A stretch of DNA of 64,000 nt from Symbiodinium natans (GCA_905221605.1 CAJNDS010002696.1:249786-313785); one strand, 5' to 3'. Shown: positions 52,648-60,588, counted from the first letter of the stretch. The notes: generated by a model not told the origin, from the letters alone. Translations and numbers: made by a program.

Positions 52648-52839
52648 TAAGAGTCCTTAATGGGACTAGAATAGGGGGTACTATAACCCCTATTAAGGAC
52701 TGCTTGGTAGCCCACTGGTGCCCTTGTCCCCCTTTTTTTGGGGGTGCACTTTTCCCTTAGAAAGCAACCGACCCTAAAAAGGGTGCCCTTATTGTAATAT
52801 GGTTACCGGGCTACCAAGACTGTTAGTATAAGGGGGAAG
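52634..52839. mobile_element. family C hairpin, host of a nested D element
   Basis: CTTCCCCCTTATACTAAGAG and TTAGTATAAGGGGGAAG inverted ends. GGACTG arm is interrupted by the D element. Confidence 0.85.
52703..52818. mobile_element. family D element with target-site duplication
   Basis: 116 bp with perfect 11-bp inverted ends CTTGGTAGCCC and GGGCTACCAAG. ACTG flanks it on both sides (52699-52702 and 52819-52822). Removing it and one ACTG restores the C consensus GGACTGTTAGTATAAG. Confidence 0.9.
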
Positions 52840-52982
52840 ATCCCAACCCTAAGCCCTAAACCCTAAACCCTAAACCCTAAACCCTAAACCTTATAAGAAT
52901 TGAGCGTTCGGGATGAGGGCTTAGGGTCGACTTGACTAGGGATGGAGATAGCCAACTCCCAACGCCTGAGCCCTGAGACCCT

Positions 52983-53075
52983 CCCCAAAGGCTCCAATGT
53001 AGTTCCTTTTTGGGTTAGTTATAGGGGATTCTAGTATACTACCCCAAAAAGGTACTACATAGGAGCCTTTGGGTA
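52983..53075. mobile_element. family G hairpin element, reverse
   Basis: CCCAAAGGCTCCAATGTAGT and TAGGAGCCTTTGGGTA. Nearly identical to the other full copies. Confidence 0.85.
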
Positions 53076-53089
53076 AACCCTGAAAGCCT

Positions 53090-53650
53090 ATTCCTTGACC
53101 CTGAACCCCAAACGACAAAACCCGAAACCCTGATCCTTGAACCTGAAACCCTTAACACCCGAAACCCCGACCCTCAAACCTTAAACCCTAAACCCCAACA
53201 CCCTAAAACTTAAACCCTAGACCCTTAAAGCTTAAACCCTTAATCCCTAAACCGTAAGCCCCAAAACCCTAAACCCTGATCCTTAAACCTTAACCCCAAA
53301 CCCCAAAACCGGAAGCCCTAAGCCCAAGAACCCTAAACCCCGATTCTTAAACCCGAAACCCTGAAACCTACAACCCCAAAATCCTAAACCCTGATCCTTA
53401 AACTTTGAACCCTTGGCCCCTTAATGCCTAAACCCTAAACCCTGATCCTTAAACCGGAAATCCTTAATTTCTAACCCTTAATCCTTAAACCTTTAATTCC
53501 TGAACCCTAAACCCTTACTCCCTAAACACCCGAAGCGCCCGAAACCCCAAACCTCAAACCCCAAACCCCAAACACCAAACCCCAAACCCCAAACCCCAAA
53601 CCCCGAACCCCGAACCCCGAACCCTAAACCCTAAACCCTAAACCTTAAAC
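53090..53650. repeat. degenerate CCCTAAA region
   Basis: 560 bp of diverged heptamers (CCCTGAT, CCTTAAA, CCCCAAA), becoming uniform near 53620. No exon seen. Confidence 0.85.
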
Positions 53651-53691
53651 CCTAGCCCTAAACCCTCTTAGAAGCCTTGAGCCGGCCGCAG

Positions 53692-53751
53692 GACACCGGG
53701 ATCCTGGCCCCTGTCGTGCCCTCATTGCTTCAGGGGTTTGAGGGCCCTTGG
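53692..53751 (+). CDS. exon candidate
   Basis: GAGCCGGCCGCAG acceptor, then DTGILAPVVPSLLQGFEG, ending at GTTTAG. Confidence 0.5.
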
Positions 53752-53965
53752 GGTTTAGGGTTTAGGGTTTAGGGTTTAGGGGTTGAGGGTTTAGGGGTTG
53801 AGGGTTTAGGGGTTGAGGGTTTAGGGGTTGAGGGTTTAGGGGTTGAGGGTTAGGGGGTTTAGGGGTTTAGGGGTTAGGGTTTAGGGTTTTAGGGTTTAGG
53901 GGTTTAGGGTTTTCGGGGTTGTGGGGTTTAGGGGTTTTGGGGTTTTGGGTTTTAGGGGTTTAGGG
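53752..53965. repeat. TTTAGGG/TTGAGGG array
   Basis: A 15-bp higher-order unit GGGGTTGAGGGTTTA repeats about six times. Confidence 0.9.
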
Positions 53966-54086
53966 TTTAGGGTTGTTTTTTGTTGTGGCTTCGGTTTCAG
54001 GGTTCAGGGTTTAGGGTTTAGGATTTAGGGTTTATGCAGTTTAGGGTTCAGGGTTTAGAGTTAAGCCCCAACCGAAGGCCTAAAGC

Positions 54087-54152
54087 CACGCCAGCCCCCT
54101 TACCAACCTTAACCGGATCCTGAAGATAAGACCCCAGAATCGGGGTGGCGGG
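54087..54152 (+). CDS. exon with GTAGAA donor
   Basis: Reads HASPLTNLNRILKIRPQN then RGGG. Confidence 0.45.
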
Positions 54153-54171
54153 GTAGAAGGGTTTAGGGCAT

Positions 54172-54306
54172 AGGGTGCATATCTGTGAACTTCACGAGAC
54201 TTACTGCGAGTGGTTACGGGCAAGGGAGGTAGAACAGTGGCTTTGCGTTGTCTTACGCTTTAGGGGGTTAAGAGCTAAACCTCTACTAAGCCCTGTATAC
54301 CCATAG
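54172..54306 (+). CDS. terminal exon candidate, about 44 codons
   Basis: Reads HICELHETYCEWLRAREV, EQWLCVVLRFRGLRAK and PLLSPVYP, TAG. A 70-codon minus ORF overlaps but is less biased. Confidence 0.55.
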   Translation, partial: RVHICELHETYCEWLRAREVEQWLCVVLRFRGLRAKPLLSPVYP

Positions 54307-54348
54307 ACCCTCCACCCGCAAATCCAGAAACTCTTGTAAGTCCTGCAG

Positions 54349-54435
54349 ATCGAGCTCACAGGCCAACAGCGGGTTCCCGCCAGTGAGATCTCCCACGACA
54401 TCGAGAAGTCCATGGTGTACCAGCATTATCCCCTC
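54349..54435 (+). CDS. exon candidate, strong codon bias
   Basis: GTAAGTCCTGCAG acceptor, then IELTGQQRVPASEISHDI and EKSMVYQHYPLP. It runs into the hairpin below. Confidence 0.6.
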
Positions 54436-54575
54436 CCCATAATATTCAACCCCCCCTACCCCCTAATATTAAATACCCCCATCATAGTTATATTATAGTA
54501 TATTGGGTTTTTTTAATATATATATATATATATATATTTGGGGGTAGGGGGGGGTTTAATATTAAGGGGAGTGGA
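54430..54575. mobile_element. hairpin element between two exons
   Basis: CCCCTCCCCATAATATT and AATATTAAGGGGAG inverted ends, CCCCCTACCCCC/GGGGGTAGGGGG inside, TA tract at the tip. No second copy seen. Confidence 0.7.
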
Positions 54576-54589
54576 TTAGCCATCTGCAG

Positions 54590-54661
54590 AGCTGTGATGA
54601 ATAACTGTGCGTTTGACGGTGCAAAGGTCTGCGACGCAGCCCCTAGCTTCCAACGCCTCTT
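54590..54661 (+). CDS. exon after the hairpin
   Basis: After GTGGATTAG reads AICRAVMNNCAFDGAKVC then DAAPSFQRLL. Strong bias. Likely follows 54349-54435, but no convincing GT donor was found between them. Confidence 0.55.
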
Positions 54662-54797
54662 AAACCCTAAACCCTAAACCCCTAAACCCTAACCCCTAAA
54701 CCCCTAAGCCCCCTAACCCTCAACCCCTAAACCCTAAACCCTAAACCCGTAAAATCCTATGCTGTCGACCCTAAGTCCCATAAACCTTCACTTATAA

Positions 54798-54935
54798 GGG
54801 TCCATGTGCCCTATATGGTATATTATTGGGGCCTCAAAGGGGTTCCCGTACAGTAGCTTTAGGGCTCAACCCCTAAACCTAAACCCTAAACCCTACACCC
54901 TATCATTCTACTCTATAGGTACATGGACCCTGAGG
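54798..54935. mobile_element. family A hairpin with telomere-like insert
   Basis: AAGGGTCCATGTGCCC and TAGGTACATGGACCCTGAGG ends. About five CCCTAAA-type units (54870-54902) interrupt the right half. Confidence 0.8.
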
Positions 54936-55013
54936 GTACAAGCCCCCAGACCGAAACCACCTTAAACCCTAAACCCTAGAATTATACACTTTAGGGTAAT
55001 TACAAGCCCCCAG

Positions 55014-55092
55014 TCCGAAATTCGAGTCCGAAGCTTCTTTCGCAGATCTGAGCCTGCAAGCCTTCAACGCAGAAAATCGCCACGAGGCCTGA
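55014..55092 (+). CDS. exon candidate
   Basis: After AAGCCCCCAG reads PKFESEASFADLSLQAFN then AENRHEA, TGA. Two other frames are partly open. A 20-bp copy of its start lies at 54938. Confidence 0.5.
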
Positions 55093-55199
55093 TACAAGAT
55101 TACTGCAGCAGCCTCAAAGCCCGGGTTTTTGTCGCGAAGGGAGAGAATAGCAGGGTTTAGGGTTTAGGGTTCAGGGTTTAGGGTTTAGGGTTTGGGGTT

Positions 55200-55604
55200 C
55201 AGGGTCTGTTTTGGCATACTCCTGAACCTGAACACAGTGAACGAAGTAAACAAGTGAACGCCCCTACTAAAATAGATTAAATTTCAAGGCACGCATGAGT
55301 TTTCATAGGTTTGATGGGCGTTTTTTTCCCCAGATTTGTTCAGAAAGGTTTCAGGCTTTAGAAATCCAATATCAAATTGCGGACAAGTTCACGCGCGCCG
55401 TAATGAGTTTAATATTGGCTTTTATAAAAGTGAAAGACAGGGTGAGCACACGAAGACCTCCTCATTGAATGCTATTTTCGGGTTTTTTGCACACGCCCCA
55501 TAATTTGCAATCAACTCATGCGTTCGTTTCACTCGCTGGTGGGCGCGTTCGCTTCGCTCGTATGATTCGTACTAAACGGAGTCACAATATGATGGCCGCG
55601 AAAT
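55200..55604. other. heptamer-free stretch, possibly 5' or intronic
   Basis: AT-rich with T-rich CCCCAG near 55335 and GAAAGACAG at 55432. The open frame through 55469 may be coding, but bias is unclear before 55605. Confidence 0.35.
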
Positions 55605-55738
55605 ACATCTTCCCCTTAACAGTTATGGTGGACATAAAGCGGGTAGTGAACGAGGAGAAGCCCAAGACCTTGTGTGACCGGGTCTATCAGAAAGTCCTCT
55701 GCCACCTTGAGACCCAAGCTCTGTCTGCAGGCCACTAA
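55469..55738 (+). CDS. coding segment, 89 codons
   Basis: Open from ATG 55469. The convincing part is 55605-55738: YIFPLTVMVDIKRVVNEE, KPKTLCDRVYQKVLCHLE and TQALSAGH, TAA. Charged and helical. The N-terminal third may be intron. Confidence 0.6.
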   Translation: MLFSGFLHTPHNLQSTHAFVSLAGGRVRFARMIRTKRSHNMMAAKYIFPLTVMVDIKRVVNEEKPKTLCDRVYQKVLCHLETQALSAGH

Positions 55739-55778
55739 GAACCCAACATGGAATCCGTACCGGCATGAGTCTTTCTAT

Positions 55779-55835
55779 GTTTAGGGTTTAGGGTTTAGGG
55801 TTTAGGGTTTAGGGTTTAGGGTTTAGGGTTTAGGG
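55779..55835. repeat. TTTAGGG array
   Basis: Eight heptamers. Confidence 0.9.
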
Positions 55836-55955
55836 ACAGGAACTCTCTCTCTCAAGGAGCCCACCCTCCAGACCCCACCAAAAAGGCCTTCAAACTTTCC
55901 ATCCAGTACATCTTGTCCGGGTTCACCATGAACCTCTGTTACACTCTTCCTGCAG
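55834..55955 (+). CDS. coding segment ending at a frame break
   Basis: After TTTAG reads NSLSQGAHPPDPTKKAFK then LSIQYILSGFTMNLCYTL. The next coding stretch continues in another frame from 55956. Confidence 0.55.
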
Positions 55956-56087
55956 TACCTTAATGACGCAGCGAACTACATCTCAAGGGATGACCTGGCT
56001 CTGTATGCGGCAACAAGTATTTTTACAGCCGTGGAGGGAACGAGTGCGTTCATTTATAAGGAGTGTATGCAACGAACGCACGCATGA
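55956..56087 (+). CDS. terminal exon candidate, 43 codons
   Basis: CACTCTTCCTGCAG acceptor, then YLNDAANYISRDDLALYA, ATSIFTAVEGTSAFIYKE and CMQRTHA, TGA. The acceptor lies inside the open frame of the upstream segment, so either these are alternative exons or there is a frameshift. Confidence 0.6.
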   Translation, partial: YLNDAANYISRDDLALYAATSIFTAVEGTSAFIYKECMQRTHA

Positions 56088-56330
56088 AATTGACAAATAA
56101 ATGGGCGGGCCATTTTAATGTGTTTTCTTGCGGCGCGTAATCATGCTGTGTAGAGAACGTCCCTCAATTACGGGGATAAACACTATGATCTTAATGAGCC
56201 GCGGGTGAATAGAAACAGTCAGAATAAGAATAAGAATAATAAGAAGAATACAAGACATGCGGTTTCCTTACAGTATCATTGTGGGCGGTTGACCCATGCC
56301 ATGAATGTTATTCAGTGAGCAATTTTCATT
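56088..56330. other. AT-rich 3' flank
   Basis: Free of heptamers, with an AATAAG tract near 56225. May be a 3' untranslated region. Confidence 0.35.
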
Positions 56331-56332
56331 GA

Positions 56333-56550
56333 CCCAGAGTACTTCCCTATTCTCTCAATTAGGTTTTCGGTTCCCTTACAGGGTGGGGCCCCCTTACTAT
56401 ACTAACTGTACTTAAGGGACTTATAACCTAACTTAGGGTCCTGAAAACCCAATTTAGGGCCCTTATAACTCTACTTATAACTAGGGGGCCCCACCCTCTA
56501 AACCAGAAAGGGCGACCTATTTCTTCCTAGCTAGGTTACTCTTATGTCTG
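56333..56550. mobile_element. family E hairpin interrupted by an F element
   Basis: GACCCAGAGTACTTCCCTAT on the left and TAGGTTACTCTTATGTCTG on the right. The middle is a full F element. Confidence 0.8.
56378..56497. mobile_element. family F element nested in E
   Basis: ACAGGGTGGGGCCCCC and GGGGCCCCACCCTC ends. The interior matches the copies at 1239 and 29637. Confidence 0.85.
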
Positions 56551-56643
56551 ACAAGAGTAGCTTCCTGGGCCCTTATTGTGGTCCCTAAACCCTAAACCCT
56601 AAACCCTAAACCCTAAACCCTAAACCCCAAACCTCCTCTAAAG

Positions 56644-56703
56644 GGTTCTGATGTCTGGGCCCTGAACCATGCCCATGCGGCAAGTATTTCTGCGATGTGC
56701 TAG
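56644..56703 (+). CDS. exon candidate, frame uncertain
   Basis: Reads GSDVWALNHAHAASISAM, TAG. A second frame (MPMRQVFLRCARSPEYSG) is open too. Confidence 0.4.
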   Translation, partial: GSDVWALNHAHAASISAMC

Positions 56704-56758
56704 GAGCCCAGAATATTCAGGGTTTAGGGTTTAGGGCATCCCGGTTAGGATTTCACAG

Positions 56759-56814
56759 TGTTCCCCAACTACGGCATACGGCATAATGGCATGTTGGGAG
56801 CTATTGGAGTCTTT
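56759..56814 (+). CDS. exon candidate
   Basis: GGATTTCACAG acceptor, then FPNYGIRHNGMLGAIGVF. Confidence 0.5.
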
Positions 56815-56848
56815 AGGGTTGAGGGCTCAGGGTAGTAGTCAAAACCCT

Positions 56849-56905
56849 AACCCTAAACCCTAAACCCTAAACCCTAAACCCTAAACCCTAAACCCTAAAC
56901 CCTAA
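56849..56905. repeat. CCCTAAA array
   Basis: Eight heptamers. Confidence 0.9.
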
Positions 56906-56992
56906 CCCCTGAATCTAGGTAGGCCTTGGGATACTTCCTGTGTTCCCTTCTTGGGTTTCTTTAAGGGGGATCATCTTTAGGAGTAGTTTCAA

Positions 56993-57052
56993 GATGGCTC
57001 TAAGAGCCGCCGTAGAAGTAGAGGCTGTTGTGCTGATAAGAGTCCACTCTTA
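56993..57052 (+). CDS. small ORF or exon
   Basis: ATG after GTTTCAAG. MALRAAVEVEAVVLIRVH, TAG. Confidence 0.45.
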
Positions 57053-57065
57053 GAGTGTTGTACAG

Positions 57066-57159
57066 ATCGACAGATCACCTGTCTTTCGATGAAGCAGCCA
57101 AGGATCGACCGTGGTCGCCCATGATCCAACTTCCAGCCTTATTCGACCATAAGCCCTGA
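57066..57159 (+). CDS. terminal exon candidate
   Basis: GAGTGTTGTACAG acceptor, then STDHLSFDEAAKDRPWSP and MIQLPALFDHKP, TGA. Protein-like. Confidence 0.6.
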
Positions 57160-57223
57160 ACCCTAAACCCTAAACCCCAAACCCTAAACCCTAAACCCTA
57201 AACCATCAGGGTCTTAGGACTGA

Positions 57224-57289
57224 GGGTTTACATACGCTGAGTTTGTGTATACCGCCCCAAAGACGGGCCACCCAGAATTGAAAGTTTAA
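57224..57289 (+). CDS. terminal exon candidate
   Basis: Reads GFTYAEFVYTAPKTGHPE then LKV, TAA. Confidence 0.5.
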   Translation, partial: GFTYAEFVYTAPKTGHPELKV

Positions 57290-57391
57290 CATCCCCTAAA
57301 CCCTAAACTTTAATCCCAGAACCTTAAATCCAAAGCTCCAAATTCCTATATCCTAAACCCCAAATCCTAAACCCTATATCCTAAACCCAAT

Positions 57392-57423
57392 AGTCGAGTC
57401 ATTAGCAACAGCTTCGGGATAGG
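57392..57423 (+). CDS. short exon with GTGAGC donor
   Basis: Reads SRVISNSFGI, phase 2. Confidence 0.35.
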
Positions 57424-57593
57424 GTGAGCCTCGAATCCCCTGCGCTACCCTGAAACCCTAAAGCCTTAAAGCCTTAACCCCCTAAAACCTTACAACCCGA
57501 AAGCCCAAAGCACTAACACCCCAAACCCTACACCCTAAAACCTTAAAACCCGAATACCGTAAAGCCCTAAAACCCTAAAGCCTAAACAACAAA

Positions 57594-57668
57594 CCCTGGC
57601 AGCCTGTGTTTGGCCAGCGCAGGGCAGAAGAATAGACAGCAAGGGGCACAGACTTACTTGGGGAAACC
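57594..57668 (+). CDS. exon candidate
   Basis: Reads LAACVWPAQGRRIDSKGH then RLTWGN. Confidence 0.5.
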
Positions 57669-57708
57669 CCAAACCCCAACCCTAAACCCTAACCCCTAAA
57701 CCCGTTAG

Positions 57709-57808
57709 GGTGGAGGATTCACAGGCCCTTCAGTGGCATGACGGCAAGTGCTGTGGGAATGTAGAGTGTGTGATCAGTTGTGGAGGGTTAGCTGACTTGA
57801 AAAGTTAA
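57709..57808 (+). CDS. terminal exon candidate, Cys-rich
   Basis: After CCGTTAG reads VEDSQALQWHDGKCCGNV then ECVISCGGLADLKS, TAA. Four Cys in CC-x3-C-x3-C spacing. Confidence 0.55.
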
Positions 57809-57814
57809 GTTGCC

Positions 57815-57895
57815 CCCCCCACCCCCCCACCCCCCGCCCTCCCCCCCCCGCCCCCCCCCAACACCCCGTCCCCCCTCCCCCCTCCCCCCCCCCCA
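57815..57895. repeat. C-rich low-complexity tract
   Basis: C runs with scattered A, G and T. Confidence 0.85.
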
Positions 57896-57981
57896 AAACC
57901 CTAAACCCTAAACCCTAAGCCCTAAACCCCACACCCTAAAGCCTAATTGTGACCCAGAGTCGCAGTTATCCCTAATCCTTG

Positions 57982-58077
57982 TCGGCCACGGTCTTGGCTA
58001 TTGCGCGGCCAGCAACATTTCACACACAGGTCGAGGTTGTAACCACTAGAATCATCTTGCAGACCTGCAGCGACTAG
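57982..58077 (+). CDS. exon candidate, frame uncertain
   Basis: Reads SATVLAIARPATFHTQVE then VVTTRIILQTCSD, TAG. A second frame (LVGHGLGYCAASNISHTG) is open. Confidence 0.45.
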   Translation, partial: SATVLAIARPATFHTQVEVVTTRIILQTCSD

Positions 58078-58135
58078 GACCTTAACGCATGGGACCGGGG
58101 TTTAGGGTTTAGGGTTTCGGGTTTAGGGTTTAGGG

Positions 58136-58210
58136 CTACTGGGGCCTAGAGTAGGCCCTTATTCCTTTCTAGTTGGGCCCTGGGTTCCCTTGTAAGCCCT
58201 TTTACACCAG
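58136..58210. mobile_element. family E element, left half
   Basis: CTACTGGGGCCTAGAGTAGG then CCCTTATTCC, ending at TTTACACCAG before an exon. Confidence 0.6.
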
Positions 58211-58270
58211 GGTCTGGCAGTTAGGCTTCCGCAAATTAGGGGTCCCTCTTCCGGGGGGCTCCTGAACTAA
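58211..58270 (+). CDS. terminal exon candidate
   Basis: CTTTTACACCAG acceptor, then GLAVRLPQIRGPSSGGLL then N, TAA. Confidence 0.5.
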   Translation, partial: GLAVRLPQIRGPSSGGLLN

Positions 58271-58387
58271 GGTTTAGGGTTTAGGGTTTAGGGTTTAGGG
58301 GTTTATAAGGGTTAAGGGTTTTGGGTTTAGGGTTTAGGGTTCAGGGCTTTTTCGTGTCGTTAAGGGCGTCCCTTGTTTTTGGAAGTA

Positions 58388-58475
58388 CCCGACTAGTGCC
58401 TGGCATACCTACTACCAGAATGTTCCTGCAGCAGCTTTTCCCAAGCGACAGCTGAAGGGTTTCAGTGCATTGTTC
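58388..58475 (+). CDS. exon candidate, frame uncertain
   Basis: Best frame reads PTSAWHTYYQNVPAAAFP then KRQLKGFSALF. Two other frames are partly open. Confidence 0.45.
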
Positions 58476-58515
58476 AGGGTTTAGGGTTTAGGGTTTAGGG
58501 TTTAGGGTTTAGGGT
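58468..58515. repeat. TTTAGGG array
   Basis: Six heptamers. Confidence 0.9.
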
Positions 58516-58516
58516 T

Positions 58517-58579
58517 TCAACCTCCCCGAAGCGTAAACCGAAGGTCTTGCCTAGGAGAGTACGTTTGTTCAGGAGGTAG
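58517..58579 (+). CDS. basic terminal exon candidate
   Basis: Reads STSPKRKPKVLPRRVRLF then RR, TAG. Could carry a nuclear localisation signal. A second frame is open. Confidence 0.45.
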   Translation, partial: STSPKRKPKVLPRRVRLFRR

Positions 58580-58774
58580 GGTTTACCCAAGCAAACCCCC
58601 TAGACCCTAGACCCTAGACCCTAGACCCTAAACCCTAAACCCTAAACCCTAAACCCTAAACCCTAAAACCAAAACCCTAAATCCTGAACCCGCCTTGAAG
58701 CCCCCGGCACAGATTGCCTGAGCTTTTCGTTGGCTCGAACAAGTATGAAAGCCCAAAATCTCAAGCCCGACACC

Positions 58775-58917
58775 CTCAAACCCTAAACCCTAAACCCTAA
58801 ACCCTAAACCCTAAACCCTAAACCCTAAACCCTAAATCCCTAAATCCCTAAATCCCTAAATCCCTAAATCCCTAAATCCCTAAATCCCTAAATCCCTAAA
58901 TCCCTAAACCCAAACAA
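58775..58917. repeat. CCCTAAA then CCCTAAAT array
   Basis: Eight heptamers, then about ten 8-mers CCCTAAAT. Confidence 0.95.
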
Positions 58918-58987
58918 GAGCGACATCGCAGATTTAACCCTCCGGGTAGAAGTACCCTAAAACAGCTTTCAGCCCTTCATTTTATAG
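58918..58987 (+). CDS. exon candidate
   Basis: Reads ERHRRFNPPGRSTLKQLS then ALHFI, ending at GTTTAA. Confidence 0.5.
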
Positions 58988-59082
58988 GTTTAAGGGTTTT
59001 TCGGTTTTGGGGTTTAGGGTTTAGGGTTTAAGGTTAACGGTGTTTTTCGGTTTTGGGGTTCAGAGCTTAGGGATAAGTCAAG

Positions 59083-59229
59083 ATGCATATATTTGTAAAG
59101 GCCAGGAAAGAAGAAGCTACAACTCTGATTGTGTCTTCGACATTTCCCTTCTCCCAGACCTGTGTGAGCTCGGTTCCGGCTATCCGACTTGGCATAACAG
59201 CTGCGAAAGTCGGCACAGGCGTTGCCTGA
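59083..59229 (+). CDS. small ORF, 48 codons, with start and stop
   Basis: ATG to TGA: MHIFVKARKEEATTLIVS, STFPFSQTCVSSVPAI and RLGITAAKVGTGVA. Could be a full small protein or a first exon. A 114-codon minus ORF overlaps. Confidence 0.5.
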   Translation: MHIFVKARKEEATTLIVSSTFPFSQTCVSSVPAIRLGITAAKVGTGVA

Positions 59230-59317
59230 GAGGTAGAATCTGTGTACCATGAAGCCGTGGTCGCACCCGACCTGAAAGCACTTAGCCGAAACTCTCAACC
59301 CGAAGCCCAAAAAACCC

Positions 59318-59412
59318 CCTACTTGGAGGTTCATGGTACTTAGGCAACCCAGTTGCAACTGTACTTATAACTGCACCCTTGAGTGCCCTAATATGGTTAT
59401 AAGAGCAGTTGC
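59318..59412. mobile_element. family I element, acceptor at right end
   Basis: CCTACTTGGAGGTTCATGGT left end matches the copy at 7739. The right side GGTTATAAGAGCAG abuts coding sequence. Confidence 0.65.
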
Positions 59413-59536
59413 ACCCGAAACATGCGCAAGGGATGGAAGAGGGCGAGGGCTTAGACTCGAAGCCCTAAACCTAAAGAGCCCTCGACCCTACAGCCTAAAC
59501 CCCACTAAAGCCCCCGAGGACGTCCCACTGTATTGA
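59413..59536 (+). CDS. terminal exon candidate, about 40 codons
   Basis: After AGAGCAG reads APETCARDGRGRGLRLEA, LNLKSPRPYSLNPTKA and PEDVPLY, TGA. Confidence 0.5.
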
Positions 59537-59623
59537 ACCACAAGCTCTGACGTTTCGGAATCAGGGGTGAGGGTATTGCAAGATAGGGTTTAGGGTGTTG
59601 GGGCCAGCTGTAGGTTTTTTAAG

Positions 59624-59689
59624 GAGCCAGAAATTACGTCGACTCTTGCTCGACTCATAAGACTTATGGCTGCGATTTCGACGTCTTAG
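59624..59689 (+). CDS. terminal exon candidate
   Basis: GTAGGTTTTTTAAG acceptor, then EPEITSTLARLIRLMAAI then STS, TAG. Confidence 0.55.
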   Translation, partial: EPEITSTLARLIRLMAAISTS

Positions 59690-59702
59690 GGTTAGGGCTT
59701 GC

Positions 59703-59755
59703 CCTAAACCCTAAACCCTAAACCCTAAACCCTAAACCCTAAACCCTAAACTTTA
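59703..59755. repeat. CCCTAAA array
   Basis: Seven heptamers. Confidence 0.9.
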
Positions 59756-59756
59756 G

Positions 59757-59839
59757 GGCGAGCGAAGCAGGGACATCAACAGGGACACTTCCTCTGCAAC
59801 TTCTGGAACTTGACACCAGGACCGCCCGATTTAACATAG
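59757..59839 (+). CDS. terminal exon candidate
   Basis: After CTTTAG reads AKQGHQQGHFLCNFWNLT then PGPPDLT, TAG. Confidence 0.5.
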
Positions 59840-59940
59840 GGGTCGGAATAAGTACCAGCAGGAGGTTTAGGGTTTAGGGTTTGGGGTTTAGGGTTTAGGG
59901 TTCAGGGTTCAGGGTTTGGGGTTTGGGGTTTGGGGTTCAG

Positions 59941-60043
59941 CGACCCGATATTCATACCACAAGGACCCCCCAAGACTCTATTCAAATTATTTAGGCCCCT
60001 CTGCTCGGGTGCAAATTATTTAGGCCCCTATGCTAGGGTGTAG
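59941..60043 (+). CDS. terminal exon candidate with internal duplication
   Basis: Reads DPIFIPQGPPKTLFKLFR then PLCSGANYLGPYARV, TAG. A 29-bp unit with CAAATTATTTAGGCCCCT is doubled inside it. Confidence 0.5.
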
Positions 60044-60078
60044 GGCTCATCCTGTAATCCCAAATGTCTATCGCTGGT

Positions 60079-60145
60079 GGGGGTGGGGGTGGGGATGGGA
60101 GGTGGCGGACAGCAATCAACCTTCTGGCCTAGCACCTGATAGCCT
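60079..60145 (+). CDS. exon candidate
   Basis: Reads WGWEVADSNQPSGLAPDS. Ends as CCCTAAA begins. Confidence 0.4.
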
Positions 60146-60195
60146 AAACCCTAAACCCTAAACCCTAAACCCTAAACCCTAAACCCTAAACCCTA
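60146..60195. repeat. CCCTAAA array
   Basis: Seven heptamers, then CCCTACTTAGG. Confidence 0.9.
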
Positions 60196-60216
60196 CTTAG
60201 GTACATGGACCCTTAG
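60196..60216. mobile_element. family A right end only
   Basis: TAGGTACATGGACCCTTAG, following a CCCTAAA array that seems to have replaced the rest of the element. Confidence 0.7.
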
Positions 60217-60298
60217 AGCGCTGGATGCCCAGTGCTGGAATCTACATATAGTAATGCTTGCACTGACTACCCTAACGAATAAGGATCCTGAGCCCTAA
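60217..60298 (+). CDS. terminal exon after hairpin A end
   Basis: From CCCTTAG reads ALDAQCWNLHIVMLALTT then LTNKDPEP, TAA. Confidence 0.55.
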
Positions 60299-60365
60299 AC
60301 CCTAAACCCTAAACCCTAAACCCTAAACCCTAAACCCTAAACCCTAAACCCTAAACCCTAAACCG
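60293..60365. repeat. CCCTAAA array
   Basis: Ten heptamers. Confidence 0.95.
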
Positions 60366-60419
60366 CCTTCTTATCTCAAGAGGACCCCCGAATCCTAGAA
60401 GGAACTATCACTTCGAGAG
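60363..60419 (+). CDS. exon with GTAGTT donor
   Basis: Reads NRLLISRGPPNPRRNYHF. Confidence 0.45.
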
Positions 60420-60433
60420 GTAGTTCAGTGGTC

Positions 60434-60493
60434 TAGGGTTTAGGGTTTAGGGTTTAGGGTTTAGGGTTTAGGGTTTAGGGTTTAGGGTTTAGG
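60434..60493. repeat. TTTAGGG array
   Basis: Eight heptamers. Confidence 0.95.
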
Positions 60494-60498
60494 TATGA

Positions 60499-60588
60499 CC
60501 TAAAGGTGTAACATTCTCAGACAACAGTCGGTCTTTTTTCTTGAGAATCGGCTCAGGGCTGAGGGTTTGTAGCTTTACGACGGTTTAG
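60499..60588 (+). CDS. terminal exon candidate
   Basis: Reads PKGVTFSDNSRSFFLRIG then SGLRVCSFTTV, TAG. T-rich centre. Confidence 0.5.
   Translation, partial: PKGVTFSDNSRSFFLRIGSGLRVCSFTTV

Noticed and set aside
51577-53118. Shared peptide PKGSYVVPFWGSILESPI in two ORFs as a protein family
   Set aside because: It is the translation of the family G hairpin in two places, not a gene.
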